Shown here piece by piece: positions 1 to 7,308 of a stretch of DNA of 64,000 nucleotides (position 1 is the first letter of the stretch; every line of letters begins with the position of its first letter). Under the pieces are notes generated by a model. That model was not told the origin of the DNA, searched no databases, and saw nothing but the letters and a program-made list of their open reading frames with translations. The stretch is from Nonomuraea sp. SYSU D8015 (GTDB lineage Bacteria > Actinomycetota > Actinomycetes > Streptosporangiales > Streptosporangiaceae): positions 62,001-126,000 of the forward strand of contig NZ_VJYI01000004.1 of NCBI RefSeq assembly GCF_008065375.1. The letters run 5' to 3'. The position numbers and the translations under genes are program-made.

Positions 1-1
1 G

Positions 2-559
2 TTCGCCACGTGCGGCGAGGAAGGCGTGATCGTCCTCTGGTCGCGCGCCGGCGACGAGATCGGCCGCCTCCGGCAGAAGCCGGGCTGGCCGTGCCTGCTG
101 GCCGTGTCCGCCGACGGCTCCACCCTCGCCGCGGCGTCCGGCGGTGTCGTGCAGAGGTGGACGAGCCGGGGCCGTCGGATCGGCAGGGCCCGCCGCCCTG
201 GAGACTCGGTCGTGGCGCTGGCCCTGTCGCCTGACGGGTCCCGTACGGCCGCCACCCTCACCTCCGGCGTCACCAGGGAATGGGACCACCGGAGCAAGCG
301 GTCGGCGGACTTCGCCGGATCTCCCGGGGTCACGGCCGCCCTCTCCTACAGCCCGTCGGGCACGCTCCTGGCGGCGACGTACGGCTCAGCGCTGCACCTG
401 TGGGACGTCGCGGTGGGGGCGAGGCAGCCGCTCGCCGGCATCCGCCTCGGCGCCTCACTCAACGACTGCGCCTGGTCTCCGGACGGCACCCGGCTGTACG
501 CGGTGGGCGACGCGGGCGTGTACGGCTTCACCCTTCACGTCGCCAACGCCTCCCCATGA
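2..559 (+). CDS. WD40-repeat protein, C-terminal part (partial)
   Basis: The reading frame is open from the window edge, so the true start lies upstream. About 185 residues are visible. They show repeating beta-propeller blades with phrases such as LALSPDGSRTAA, LSYSPSGTLLAA and CAWSPDGTRLYA, each followed by a strand ending in W or WD, which is the WD40 pattern. In actinomycetes such blades usually form the C-terminal half of large NACHT/AAA or kinase-WD40 proteins. The N-terminal module cannot be seen, so the role of the full protein is unknown. No downstream partner on this strand is apparent. Confidence 0.8.
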   Translation, partial: FATCGEEGVIVLWSRAGDEIGRLRQKPGWPCLLAVSADGSTLAAASGGVVQRWTSRGRRIGRARRPGDSVVALALSPDGSRTAATLTSGVTREWDHRSKRSADFAGSPGVTAALSYSPSGTLLAATYGSALHLWDVAVGARQPLAGIRLGASLNDCAWSPDGTRLYAVGDAGVYGFTLHVANASP

Positions 560-589
560 GCCGCGACCTCACCCACGGCGCGGCCGCCT

Positions 590-955
590 GCGTCCTCCCG
601 AGGCCATCCGGCGCGCACGAGAGCCCAGTAGGTCAGGGTCCGTCTGATCCGGAAATGGCTGTGCATCGCGTCGGCGGGCAACCGTACCGGTGGACGCGGG
701 CCGGAGGAGACCGCCTGGCGGATCGCGGCCACCAGGTCTCCTCGGCGTGGGCATGTTCAGCGGCATACAGGCTGAGGAGGTCGTGGATCGAGGGTGAAGT
801 CCGGCCCGGGGACGAGTCCGAGCCGCCGGAACAGCGCGCGTGCTCGCGGGGGCAGCGCGGCGTACGACAGGTCCAGGGTGGCGCGGACGGCGGTCTGCTC
901 GTCGCCGTCGATGCTCAGCGCGGCGAGCCGAATCTGGCCAAGCCGATCCAGCACC
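590..955 (-). pseudogene. Remnant of an AfsR/SARP-type NB-ARC regulator
   Basis: On the minus strand, 954-790 encodes a stretch with TAVRATLDLSYAAL, ARALFRRLGLVPGPDFTL. This is the segment following the NB-ARC domain in AfsR-like regulators. Near 790 the frame changes and continues as IHDLLSLYAAEHAHAEET, the next conserved block of the same family (usually HDLLRLYAAEHA). About 50 residues normally between these blocks are missing. The N-terminal SARP, BTAD and Walker A parts and the C-terminal TPRs are absent. This is therefore a residue of a once large regulatory gene with an internal deletion and a frame change. Coordinates are approximate. Confidence 0.7.
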
Positions 956-1257
956 TGGCCACCATCACCGGGCCGGGGGAGCGGCTACTGACACCGCGGC
1001 AACCTCCCGGAAACACCGAGGAAACTGCCTCTTCCCCCGGAGACCTCTGGTCCCTATCCTCAGGTGCAGACGACTCTGTGCACGTTCACGGACCATTTTG
1101 CTGACTTTTCCACGCCTCAGACCACCAAAAGTGCAGGAAGCAGACCTGTCGGCAGACTGTGAACGCTCCCAGAGTGGACGGCAGCCGTGTCGACACCTCA
1201 CCCCCACGATTTCTTGATCAAGGAGATCGGAATGGCCGTCAACCGACCGGAGCAGCC

Positions 1258-2376
1258 ATGACCGCGCACCGCCTGCGGAGGACCCTCGTCGCTCTGCTCC
1301 TGACGCTGACCATGCTGCCCGCGGCCGTACTCGCCGCTCCTCCCGCCTCGGCCGCGACGCTGACGATGCTCGGCGCCGACGTCTCGTCACTCCAGCGCAG
1401 TCAGGACCTTGGGGCCAGGTACTACAACGCCAGTGGAGCCGCCGCCGACCCGTTGGACATCCTTAAAGGCGTCGGGGTCAACTACGCACGCCTGCGCATC
1501 TGGAACAACCCTGCCAGCGGATACAACAACAAGGCGAAGGTCCTCGCGTACGCCAGGACGGTCAAGTCCAAGGGCCTCCGCTTGATGATCGACTTCCACT
1601 ACTCGGACACCTGGGCCGACCCGGGCAAGCAGTACAAGCCGGCGGCGTGGGCCAGTCACGGCATCAGCCAGCTCCAGACGGACGTCTACAACTACACCTA
1701 CGACGTCTGCAACAGCCTGAAGGCCCAGGGCACGACACCGGACAGCGTGCAGATCGGCAACGAGATCAACGTCGGGATGCTCTGGAACGACGGCAGGGTC
1801 GTCAACAACGACTTCACCAATCTGAGCCTGCTGCTCAAGGCCGGCTACAACGCGATCAAGGCGTGCAACAGCGGCACCCAGGTGATCATCCATACCGCGA
1901 ACGCCGACAGCCTCGCGAACGCACGCTGGTTCTACGACGGCATCAGGGCCAAGGGCGTGTCATGGGACATCACCGCCCTGTCCTACTACTGCATGTGGCA
2001 CGGCTCGCTGGCCAACCTCTACAACGTCATCACCGACGTGAGGTCGCGCTACGGCAAGCCGGTCGTCGTCGTGGAGACCGCCTACCCGTTCACCGCGAGC
2101 GACGCCGACAGCGAGCCGAACGTGATAACCGGCTCGCAGCCGTGCTCCGGCTATCCGGCCACCTGGGCGGGGCAGGCGACCGAGTTCCAGCACGTCCAGA
2201 ACACCGCTCGCAACGCGGGAGCGATCGGCGTCTTCTACTGGGAGCCGACCTGGTACGCCATCTCCGGCAACGGATGGGACCCCGCAAACATCAACGGCAC
2301 CGGCAACCAGTGGGACAACATGGCCGTGTTCAACTGGACCGGCGGCATCAACCCGAACATCAGATGGACCCCGTAG
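1258..2376 (+). CDS. Secreted arabinogalactan endo-beta-1,4-galactanase (GH53)
   Basis: The 372-residue product starts with a signal peptide of about 32 residues (RR then a Leu-rich core, ending PPASA) and one GH53 domain follows directly. GH53 enzymes hydrolyse beta-1,4-galactan, the pectin side chain. The family hallmarks are present: LGADVSSL at the domain start, ARLRIWNN, DFHYSDTWADP, the acid/base Glu in IGNEIN (about E169) and the nucleophile in VVVETAYPF (about E273). There is no carbohydrate-binding module. The start at 1258 is preferred because AACCGGAGCAGCC lies just upstream and signal-peptide length fits. A longer frame from 1159 would place 33 unlikely residues before the signal. 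A hairpin terminator follows at 2395. Confidence 0.93.
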   Translation: MTAHRLRRTLVALLLTLTMLPAAVLAAPPASAATLTMLGADVSSLQRSQDLGARYYNASGAAADPLDILKGVGVNYARLRIWNNPASGYNNKAKVLAYARTVKSKGLRLMIDFHYSDTWADPGKQYKPAAWASHGISQLQTDVYNYTYDVCNSLKAQGTTPDSVQIGNEINVGMLWNDGRVVNNDFTNLSLLLKAGYNAIKACNSGTQVIIHTANADSLANARWFYDGIRAKGVSWDITALSYYCMWHGSLANLYNVITDVRSRYGKPVVVVETAYPFTASDADSEPNVITGSQPCSGYPATWAGQATEFQHVQNTARNAGAIGVFYWEPTWYAISGNGWDPANINGTGNQWDNMAVFNWTGGINPNIRWTP

Positions 2377-2394
2377 AGCTGCCCTGACCGCATC

Positions 2395-2432
2395 GGGCCC
2401 GCGGCGCACACCTGGTGGCGCGCCGCGGGCCC
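2395..2432. terminator. Strong hairpin between convergent genes
   Basis: GGGCCCGCGGCGC and its exact complement GCGCCGCGGGCCC form a 13-bp GC stem around a 12-nt loop. It lies 18 bases after the galactanase stop and 19 bases before the azlD stop on the other strand. It can serve both convergent genes. There is no U-tract, as is common for actinomycete terminators. Confidence 0.7.
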
Positions 2433-2451
2433 GGCACGCCATCGCCGGACG

Positions 2452-2778
2452 TCAGAAGGCGTTGACGAGGATGACGTGGACGGCGGTGCCGATGCCGACG
2501 CTCAGGATCGTGCGGCGGCCGGAGGCGACGTGAACTCCCCCGGTGACGGCGACCGCGAGCAGCGCGGACAGCATCGCCTGCGGGTCGGCGGCGATGGTGC
2601 CGTGCAGGGCGGTCACGGCGAGGATGGCGAGGATGCCGACCGGCATCCACGCCGACAGCCGCCCCACGATCTCCGAGGTGCGCAGCGTGCGCAGCACCGC
2701 GAAGGGCACGGCCCGCAGGGCGAGGGTGATGGCGAAGACGATCGCGAGGACGGCGACGAAGTAGGCGGTGTCAGGCAT
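2452..2778 (-). CDS. azlD: AzlD-family small subunit of branched-chain amino acid exporter
   Basis: This 108-residue protein has about four hydrophobic helices (FVAVLAIVFAITLALRAVPFAVL, MPVGILAILAVTAL, AMLSALLAVAVTGGVHVA, ILSVGIGTAVHVIL). That is the size and layout of AzlD, the small partner of AzlC in branched-chain amino acid export. The family normally works as an AzlC-AzlD pair. Here the sequence immediately upstream on the same strand is a degraded azlC, so this copy lacks its large subunit and is likely non-functional unless another AzlC exists in the genome. The start is the ATG that begins MPDTAYF. Confidence 0.85.
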   Translation of the reverse strand: MPDTAYFVAVLAIVFAITLALRAVPFAVLRTLRTSEIVGRLSAWMPVGILAILAVTALHGTIAADPQAMLSALLAVAVTGGVHVASGRRTILSVGIGTAVHVILVNAF

Positions 2779-3003
2779 CGGCGGTCTCCGGGACGGGCCG
2801 GCGGGCTCGAGCGCGCGTGGCCAGCAGGACCAGGTAGTGATCGCGGTGGCGGCGGCGACGCGGCGGTGAGGACCATGCCCCAGCGGATGGTGGCCGCGGC
2901 AGTGCGCCGGCGGCGGGCGACGGCGGTGGGTCACCAGCGCGCCGAGCAGTGCCGGCGATGCGTTCAGACCGAGCCCGTTGGCGGCGGACCGAGGAGGAGA
3001 ACT
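2779..3003 (-). pseudogene. azlC remnant (C-terminal scrap)
   Basis: Immediately upstream of azlD and in frame with it lies LGLNASPALLGALVTHRRR, which resembles the late helix of AzlC (LGLDA-FPA-L-ALL then a basic patch). After this block the azlC-like reading moves to another frame (AATIRWGMVLTAA) and runs out. The first 150 or so residues of AzlC are absent. The left boundary is azlD and the right boundary is near 3003. It is read as a truncated and frameshifted azlC. Confidence 0.55.
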
Positions 3004-3093
3004 AACGGTCGTTCCGGACATCTGGCACTTTCCCGGACCGAGATGCACCGGTTTCGCTACTGTCACATCCATCCCGTACGAGAGGACACCTGG

Positions 3094-3777
3094 ATGCGAC
3101 GCTTACCCTCCGTTCTGGCCGCCGCGCTCGCCGCGACCTCGCTCCTCCCGGCAACCGTCGCGCCGGCGCAGGCGGCCGGAGGAAAAGCGATCAGAGGCAA
3201 GGCGACCTTCTACGAACTCCAGTCCGGGGGCGGCAACTGCTCGTACCCGTCGCCTCCCGCCGACAACCTCTATGTGGCGCTGTCCCCCCGCGAGTACGCC
3301 GCCGCGGCCGCCTGCGGCGGCTACCTGAACGTCACCGGGCCGAGGGGCACCGTCAGGGTCAAGGTCGTCGACCAGTGCCCGGAATGCCCGGCGGGCCACA
3401 TCGACCTGAGCCGCACGGCCTTCGCGCGCGTCGCGGACCCCGGTAAGGGCATGGCCGGGGTCACCTATCGCCCGGTCGGCAACCCGCGCGTCGGCAGGCC
3501 CCTGTCCTTCCGCGTCAAAGAGGGGTCGTCGCAGTGGTGGCTGGCGCTGCTGGTCGTCGACCACGGCAACCCGCTCGCCTCGGTCGAGGTCAAGGCCGCC
3601 GGCGGCGCGTGGCGCAAGCTCGCCCGGGCCGACTACAACTACTGGATCGCCGAGTCCGGCATGGGCCGGGGCCCCTTCGCCGTGCGCGTCACCGACACCC
3701 GCGGCCACCGCGTCACGGTCAAACGCGTCCGCCTGGCCCCCGCCGTCATCCAGCGCACCACCACGAGGATGTACTGA
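3094..3777 (+). CDS. Secreted bacterial expansin (DPBB plus CBM63-like domain)
   Basis: The 227-residue product has a signal peptide ending near APAQA, a double-psi beta-barrel with GKATFYE, GGGNCSYP, AAACGGYLNVTGPRGTVRVKVVDQCPEC and GHIDLS, then a second beta-sandwich domain (residues about 130-227) with exposed aromatics (WWLALLV, YNYWIAES). The VVDQCPEC/HIDLS Asp residues are those conserved in bacterial expansins of the EXLX1 type, which loosen cellulose-hemicellulose networks without hydrolysis. The start at 3094 follows GAGAGGACACC. Together with the nearby galactanase it points to plant cell-wall contact. Confidence 0.88.
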   Translation: MRRLPSVLAAALAATSLLPATVAPAQAAGGKAIRGKATFYELQSGGGNCSYPSPPADNLYVALSPREYAAAAACGGYLNVTGPRGTVRVKVVDQCPECPAGHIDLSRTAFARVADPGKGMAGVTYRPVGNPRVGRPLSFRVKEGSSQWWLALLVVDHGNPLASVEVKAAGGAWRKLARADYNYWIAESGMGRGPFAVRVTDTRGHRVTVKRVRLAPAVIQRTTTRMY

Positions 3778-3906
3778 GGCCTGCCCGGCACGTGTGCCAC
3801 GGACGCGACCAGCCCTTGGTCGGACTACCAGCCAATTGCAAGCAGGTTGCTAGTGCCATCAGAGATCGTCAGGCAGCGTCATCGCAAGAAAAACGCGAGG
3901 TGAGGA

Positions 3907-4449
3907 ATGGCGACGACGACGATCAGCGCTTCCACTCTGGATGCTCTCAATGGGCGCCATCACAAGACCGCGCTCACGATCTACCTGTTCATCGTGGTAG
4001 CTCACTGGGCCGAGCACGTGGCGCAGGCCGCCCAGGTCTACGTCTGGGGCTGGCCGCTGCCCGAGGCCCGGGGGGTGCTCGGCATGCCCTTCCCGTGGCT
4101 GGTGACCTCGGAGTGGATGCACTACGGGTATGCGCTGCTCATGCTCGTGGGCCTCATCATGCTGCGCAAGGGCTTCACCGGCAGCTCGCGCACGTGGTGG
4201 AACATCTCCCTGGGCATCCAGGTGTGGCACCACCTGGAGCACCTGCTGCTGCTCGTCCAGAAGCTCAGCGGCGTGTACCTGGCGGGCCGTCCGGTCCCGA
4301 CGAGCCTCCTGCAACTGGCCTTCCCCAGGATGGAGCTGCACCTCTTCTACAACGCCGTCGTCTTCGCGCCGATGGTGGTGGCGATGCTGCTCCACCGCCG
4401 TCCCTCGGAGCGGCACGGGGCCTCCTGCACCTGCGCGATCGCCCACTAG
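3907..4449 (+). CDS. His-rich four-helix membrane protein of unknown function
   Basis: The 180-residue protein follows a strong GAGGTGAGGA site. It has about four or five membrane segments (TIYLFIVVAHWAEHV, YGYALLMLVGLIML, WHHLEHLLLLVQKL, YNAVVFAPMVVAMLL). Histidines recur inside or at the ends of these helices: HH at residues 18-19, HWAEH, WMHYGY, HHLEH and MELHLFY. The C-terminus carries two close cysteines (ASCTCAIAH). The layout suggests metal or heme/quinone contact in the membrane, but the family was not recognised. The next gene starts 3 bases after its stop, so the two form an operon. Confidence 0.75.
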   Translation: MATTTISASTLDALNGRHHKTALTIYLFIVVAHWAEHVAQAAQVYVWGWPLPEARGVLGMPFPWLVTSEWMHYGYALLMLVGLIMLRKGFTGSSRTWWNISLGIQVWHHLEHLLLLVQKLSGVYLAGRPVPTSLLQLAFPRMELHLFYNAVVFAPMVVAMLLHRRPSERHGASCTCAIAH

Positions 4450-4452
4450 GTC

Positions 4453-4881
4453 ATGACGGTCACGAAACGGCGTTTGAGCGGGTTCACTGTGGCGCTGGCC
4501 GTTGCAGGGCTGTTGCTGCTGTTCGTGTCCGTCCCAGAGCTCGGCCCGGCCATTCGGGCCGCGCGCGCCGACGGGGCGAGCGGCGTGTTCACCGCCAAGC
4601 AGTTGAGGTGCGTCCAGCACCCGGGACACGAGTCCTGCGTCTGGGCCGGGGACTTCTCCTCCGCTGACGGGCGGGTCCGCAGGCAGGACGTCGAGCTGTA
4701 CGGCAGCGACCGTGACGTCCTCGCGGCCGGACAGACCACCGCGGCCGTGGACACGGGGCGGAAGAGCCGCGTCTACGGACCGGACGGCTCGGGGGAGTGG
4801 ATGTTCACCGGTCTGCTGGCGCTGTCCGGAGTCGGCGTGCTGGTCGTGGCCGCCAGGCGTCTGCGGCGGTCACGTGACTGA
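4453..4881 (+). CDS. Small two-helix membrane protein, partner of upstream gene
   Basis: The 142-residue product has an N-terminal helix (VALAVAGLLLLFVSV), an extracytoplasmic loop of about 80 residues with two cysteines (LRCVQHPGHESCVW, about residues 53 and 62) and a C-terminal helix (LLALSGVGVLVVAA) ending in RRLRRSRD. It begins 3 bases after the stop of the preceding membrane gene and is almost surely co-translated with it. The two Cys 9 residues apart in the loop could form a disulfide or bind a cofactor. The family is not recognised. Confidence 0.7.
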   Translation: MTVTKRRLSGFTVALAVAGLLLLFVSVPELGPAIRAARADGASGVFTAKQLRCVQHPGHESCVWAGDFSSADGRVRRQDVELYGSDRDVLAAGQTTAAVDTGRKSRVYGPDGSGEWMFTGLLALSGVGVLVVAARRLRRSRD

Positions 4882-4896
4882 GGGCGCACGCGTTGA

Positions 4897-5531
4897 TCAT
4901 CGCCGGCGGACGACGCCGGACTCGTAGGCGGCGATGACCAGATGGACGCGGTTGCGGGCACCGAGCTTGGTCAGCAGGTGGGCGACGTGCGTCTTCACGG
5001 TGCCGACGCTGACGTACAGCCTCTCGGCGATCTCCGCGTTGGACAGGCCCCTGGCCACCAGGGCGAGCACCTCGCGCTCCCGGTCGGTGATGCCGGGGCT
5101 GATGGACGGCGCCGGGCTCACGTACCGTTCGATCAGCCGCCGCGTGACGGTCGGCGCCAGGAGTGACTCGCCTGCCGCGATCACCTCGACGGCCTTGAGC
5201 AGGTCGGCCGGTGGGGTGTCCTTGAGCAGGAAGCCCGCGGCGCCTGCCCGGAGCGCTCCGTAGACGTACTCGTCCAGGTCGAACGTGGTCACGATGAGCA
5301 CGCGTGTTTCGGGACGGCCGGCGCAGATGCGGCGGATGGCCTCGATGCCGTCCATGACCGGCATGCGCACGTCCATGAGGACCAGGTCGGCCTGTTCCCG
5401 GCCGGCCAGCCTCACCGCCTCCTCGCCCGTCGCCGCCTCGCCGACCGTGCGGAAGCCCGGCGCGCTGTCGATGAGACGGCGGAAGCTCGCCCTGACCGGG
5501 GCTGGTCGTCGGCCACCAGCACGCTGATCAC
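4897..5531 (-). pseudogene. NarL-type response regulator with 1-base deletion
   Basis: The gene starts at a GTG that overlaps the kinase stop as GTGA (5531-5528). It reads VISVLVADDQP, then the frame breaks: near 5500 the sequence has CCCCGGTC where the continuing frame requires one extra base. With it restored the protein reads DQP-LVRASFRRLIDSAPGF. From about 5490 the receiver (LVLMDVRMPVMDG with the phospho-Asp, VTTFD, LKDTP) and the LuxR-type HTH (ITDREREVLALVARGLSNAEIA, VSVGTVKTHV) are intact. The total length of 635 bases is one short of 212 codons. It is either a real inactivation or a read error; reinitiation downstream would lack the acidic pocket. Confidence 0.85.
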
Positions 5532-6192
5532 AGCGGCAGCCTCGCCATGACGCGGAAGCCTCGCAGCGGACGCGCGCCCGCCTCGAACTCGCCGCCGAAG
5601 AGGTGCACGCGTTCCCGCAGCCCGGTCAGGCCATGACCGTACGGCCGCGGCTCGCTCCGCGTCCCGTCGTCGGTCACCTCCACGAGCAGCCCGTCCTCCT
5701 GCCGCTCGATCCGCACGCCGGCGTGGCGGGCTCCGGCGTGTTTGAGCACATTGGTCAGCGCCTCCTGCACGATCCGGTAGACGGTCAGCTCCATTTCCCC
5801 TCCCACCGTGCCGTCGATCTGCAGCTGCACCTCCAGGCCCGCCGCCCTGGTCCGTTCGACGAGCGCGTCGAGATCGGCCAGACCCGGGGCGGGGGCGAGG
5901 TCGGCCTCGCCTTCCTCCCGCAACACGCCGAGCAGCCGTCTGGTCTCGCGCAGCGCCGACCTGCTGGTCTCCTCGATCGAGGCCAGGGTGTGGCTCATCT
6001 CCTCCGCGTCGCCCACATGGCCGGCGACGCCCGCCTGCACCGCGATGGTGCTGAGGCTGTGTCCGATGACGTCGTGCAGCTCCCTGGCGATGCGCAACCG
6101 CTCCTCCGCGGCCTCGGCTCGCGCCCGTTCCTCCGCGTGCGCGGCCAGCCGATCGGTGTAGAGCAGGAAGCCGATCGCCGAGCCGGTACGGC
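5528..6192 (-). pseudogene. Sensor histidine kinase, N-terminally truncated
   Basis: The preserved part holds the HisKA_3 dimerisation helix with the phospho-acceptor in ARELHDVIGHSLSTI, and a HATPase_c domain with VYRIVQEALTNVLKHA and a final G-rich loop (GLTGLRERV). This is the NarX/DesK-like class that partners NarL regulators. The usual four to six N-terminal membrane helices are missing. Family-like sequence stops at AIGFLLYTDRLAAHAEERA and the frame then runs through unrelated residues to 6229. The breakpoint near 6190 also truncates the gene on the other side. Its stop overlaps the response regulator start. Confidence 0.8.
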
Positions 6193-6206
6193 AGGTACGG
6201 GCCGCC

Positions 6207-6602
6207 ATGTGGGTGCGAAAGGGCGGCATCCAGACGTGGGAAGAGGGCTACAACGGCCTCGACTACACGGGCAAGTTCCTCGCCAAGGGCAAGGGCACGG
6301 TGCACCTCACCTGGGGTGGCGACGAAGAAGGGCCGGTTTGCGTCACGGGGGAGGCATATGGTGGGCGTCCGCCCGAGGCCAAGGGCTGGCAGCGGTCGGG
6401 AGAGATGAGATTCCACAGCCCGACCGGTGTGCTGAGGTTCTTCGGTGACGGCGGCGACCTGCTGGGCGACGTGACCGCCGCGGGAGAGGGCTCCTACCGG
6501 ATCCGCGCCTATGTCCGGGGAGTGGAGCGCGCCCCCGACCTGGCCAAGGCGGAGGCGGTCGGGGAAGTGCTGATCGTCGTCTTCCCCGCGTCGCCGCGAT
6601 AG
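6207..6602 (+). CDS. Hypothetical protein, probably 5'-truncated
   Basis: The frame is open from 6162 and gives 131 residues from the first ATG at 6207 (MWVRKGGIQTWEEGY). The body is beta-rich (GKFLAKGKGTVHLTW, GEMRFHSPTGVLRFF) and ends YRIRAYVRGVE...VLIVVFPA. This resembles the C-terminal part of longer uncharacterised actinomycete proteins that end in a similar YRLRVYARG...LIQ-WP pattern. No ribosome site precedes the ATG. The left edge coincides with the kinase breakpoint at about 6190, so it most likely lost its N-terminus in the same event. Confidence 0.5.
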   Translation: MWVRKGGIQTWEEGYNGLDYTGKFLAKGKGTVHLTWGGDEEGPVCVTGEAYGGRPPEAKGWQRSGEMRFHSPTGVLRFFGDGGDLLGDVTAAGEGSYRIRAYVRGVERAPDLAKAEAVGEVLIVVFPASPR

Positions 6603-6687
6603 CAGCTCGCCCCGGGCGGCGGCGCAAGGCGTGAAAGCGACACGATCCGGCATGAAAGCAGAACGTCTCATCGGATGAGTAAGGGAT

Positions 6688-7308
6688 GTGACAGTCAACG
6701 TGGCGTCGGCCGGCACCTCGGATCCGGCCGGAGCGCTCAGCGACGCGGCCCTGCTGGAGTTGTCGTGCCGAAGGCCCGAGCGGTTCGGTGAGATCTACGA
6801 CCGGTACATCGGCGAGATCCACGCGTACCTGGGCCGGCGGCTGGACCGGCAGGCCGCCGACGACCTGGCCGCCGAGGTGTTCCTCACGGCGTTCAGGAAA
6901 CGCGAGACGTTCGATGCCCGGCGCGGTGAGGTGCGCGCCTGGCTGTACGGCATCGCCACCAACCTGATCGCCCTGCACCGCAGGGCCGAGACCCGGCGGC
7001 TGGCGGCGTTGCAACGCAGCGCAAAAGCGCAGCAGGGGCCCGAGCACGGTCATGAGGACCACGTGGTGACCCGCGTGGACGCCGCGAGCGCCGCACAAGG
7101 GCGGCTCGCGGCGGAACTGCGCGCCCTGCCCGACGGCGACAGGGACGTATTGCTGCTGAGCGCGCTGGGCGAGCTGAGCCATGAAGAGGTGGCCAAGGCC
7201 CTCGACATCCCGTACGGCACCGTCGGATCCCGCCTCTCCCGGGTGCGCAAGAAACTTCGAGCCGCCTTGGGCGGCGTCAACCCCCTGAACGGAGGCACTG
7301 ATGGATGA
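6688..7308 (+). CDS. ECF-family RNA polymerase sigma factor
   Basis: The 206-residue protein has sigma region 2 (RRPERFGEIYDRYIGEIHAYLGRRL, then DDLAAEVFLTAFRKRETFD and WLYGIATNLI) and region 4 (LPDGDRDVLLLSALGELSHEEVAKALDIPYGTVGSRLSRVRKKL). The linker is short, typical of ECF factors without a C-terminal extension. GTG at 6688 is preceded by AAGGGAT. Its stop lies inside the start of the next gene (8-base overlap), so it is co-translated with a membrane-anchored CU044_5270-type protein that may act as anti-sigma factor. The target promoter was not identified. Confidence 0.9.
   Translation: MTVNVASAGTSDPAGALSDAALLELSCRRPERFGEIYDRYIGEIHAYLGRRLDRQAADDLAAEVFLTAFRKRETFDARRGEVRAWLYGIATNLIALHRRAETRRLAALQRSAKAQQGPEHGHEDHVVTRVDAASAAQGRLAAELRALPDGDRDVLLLSALGELSHEEVAKALDIPYGTVGSRLSRVRKKLRAALGGVNPLNGGTDG

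Noticed and set aside
2476..3093. A long 5' extension of the expansin frame
   Set aside because: It runs antisense to azlD and lacks a signal peptide at its start. ATG 3094 has a ribosome site and a normal signal sequence.
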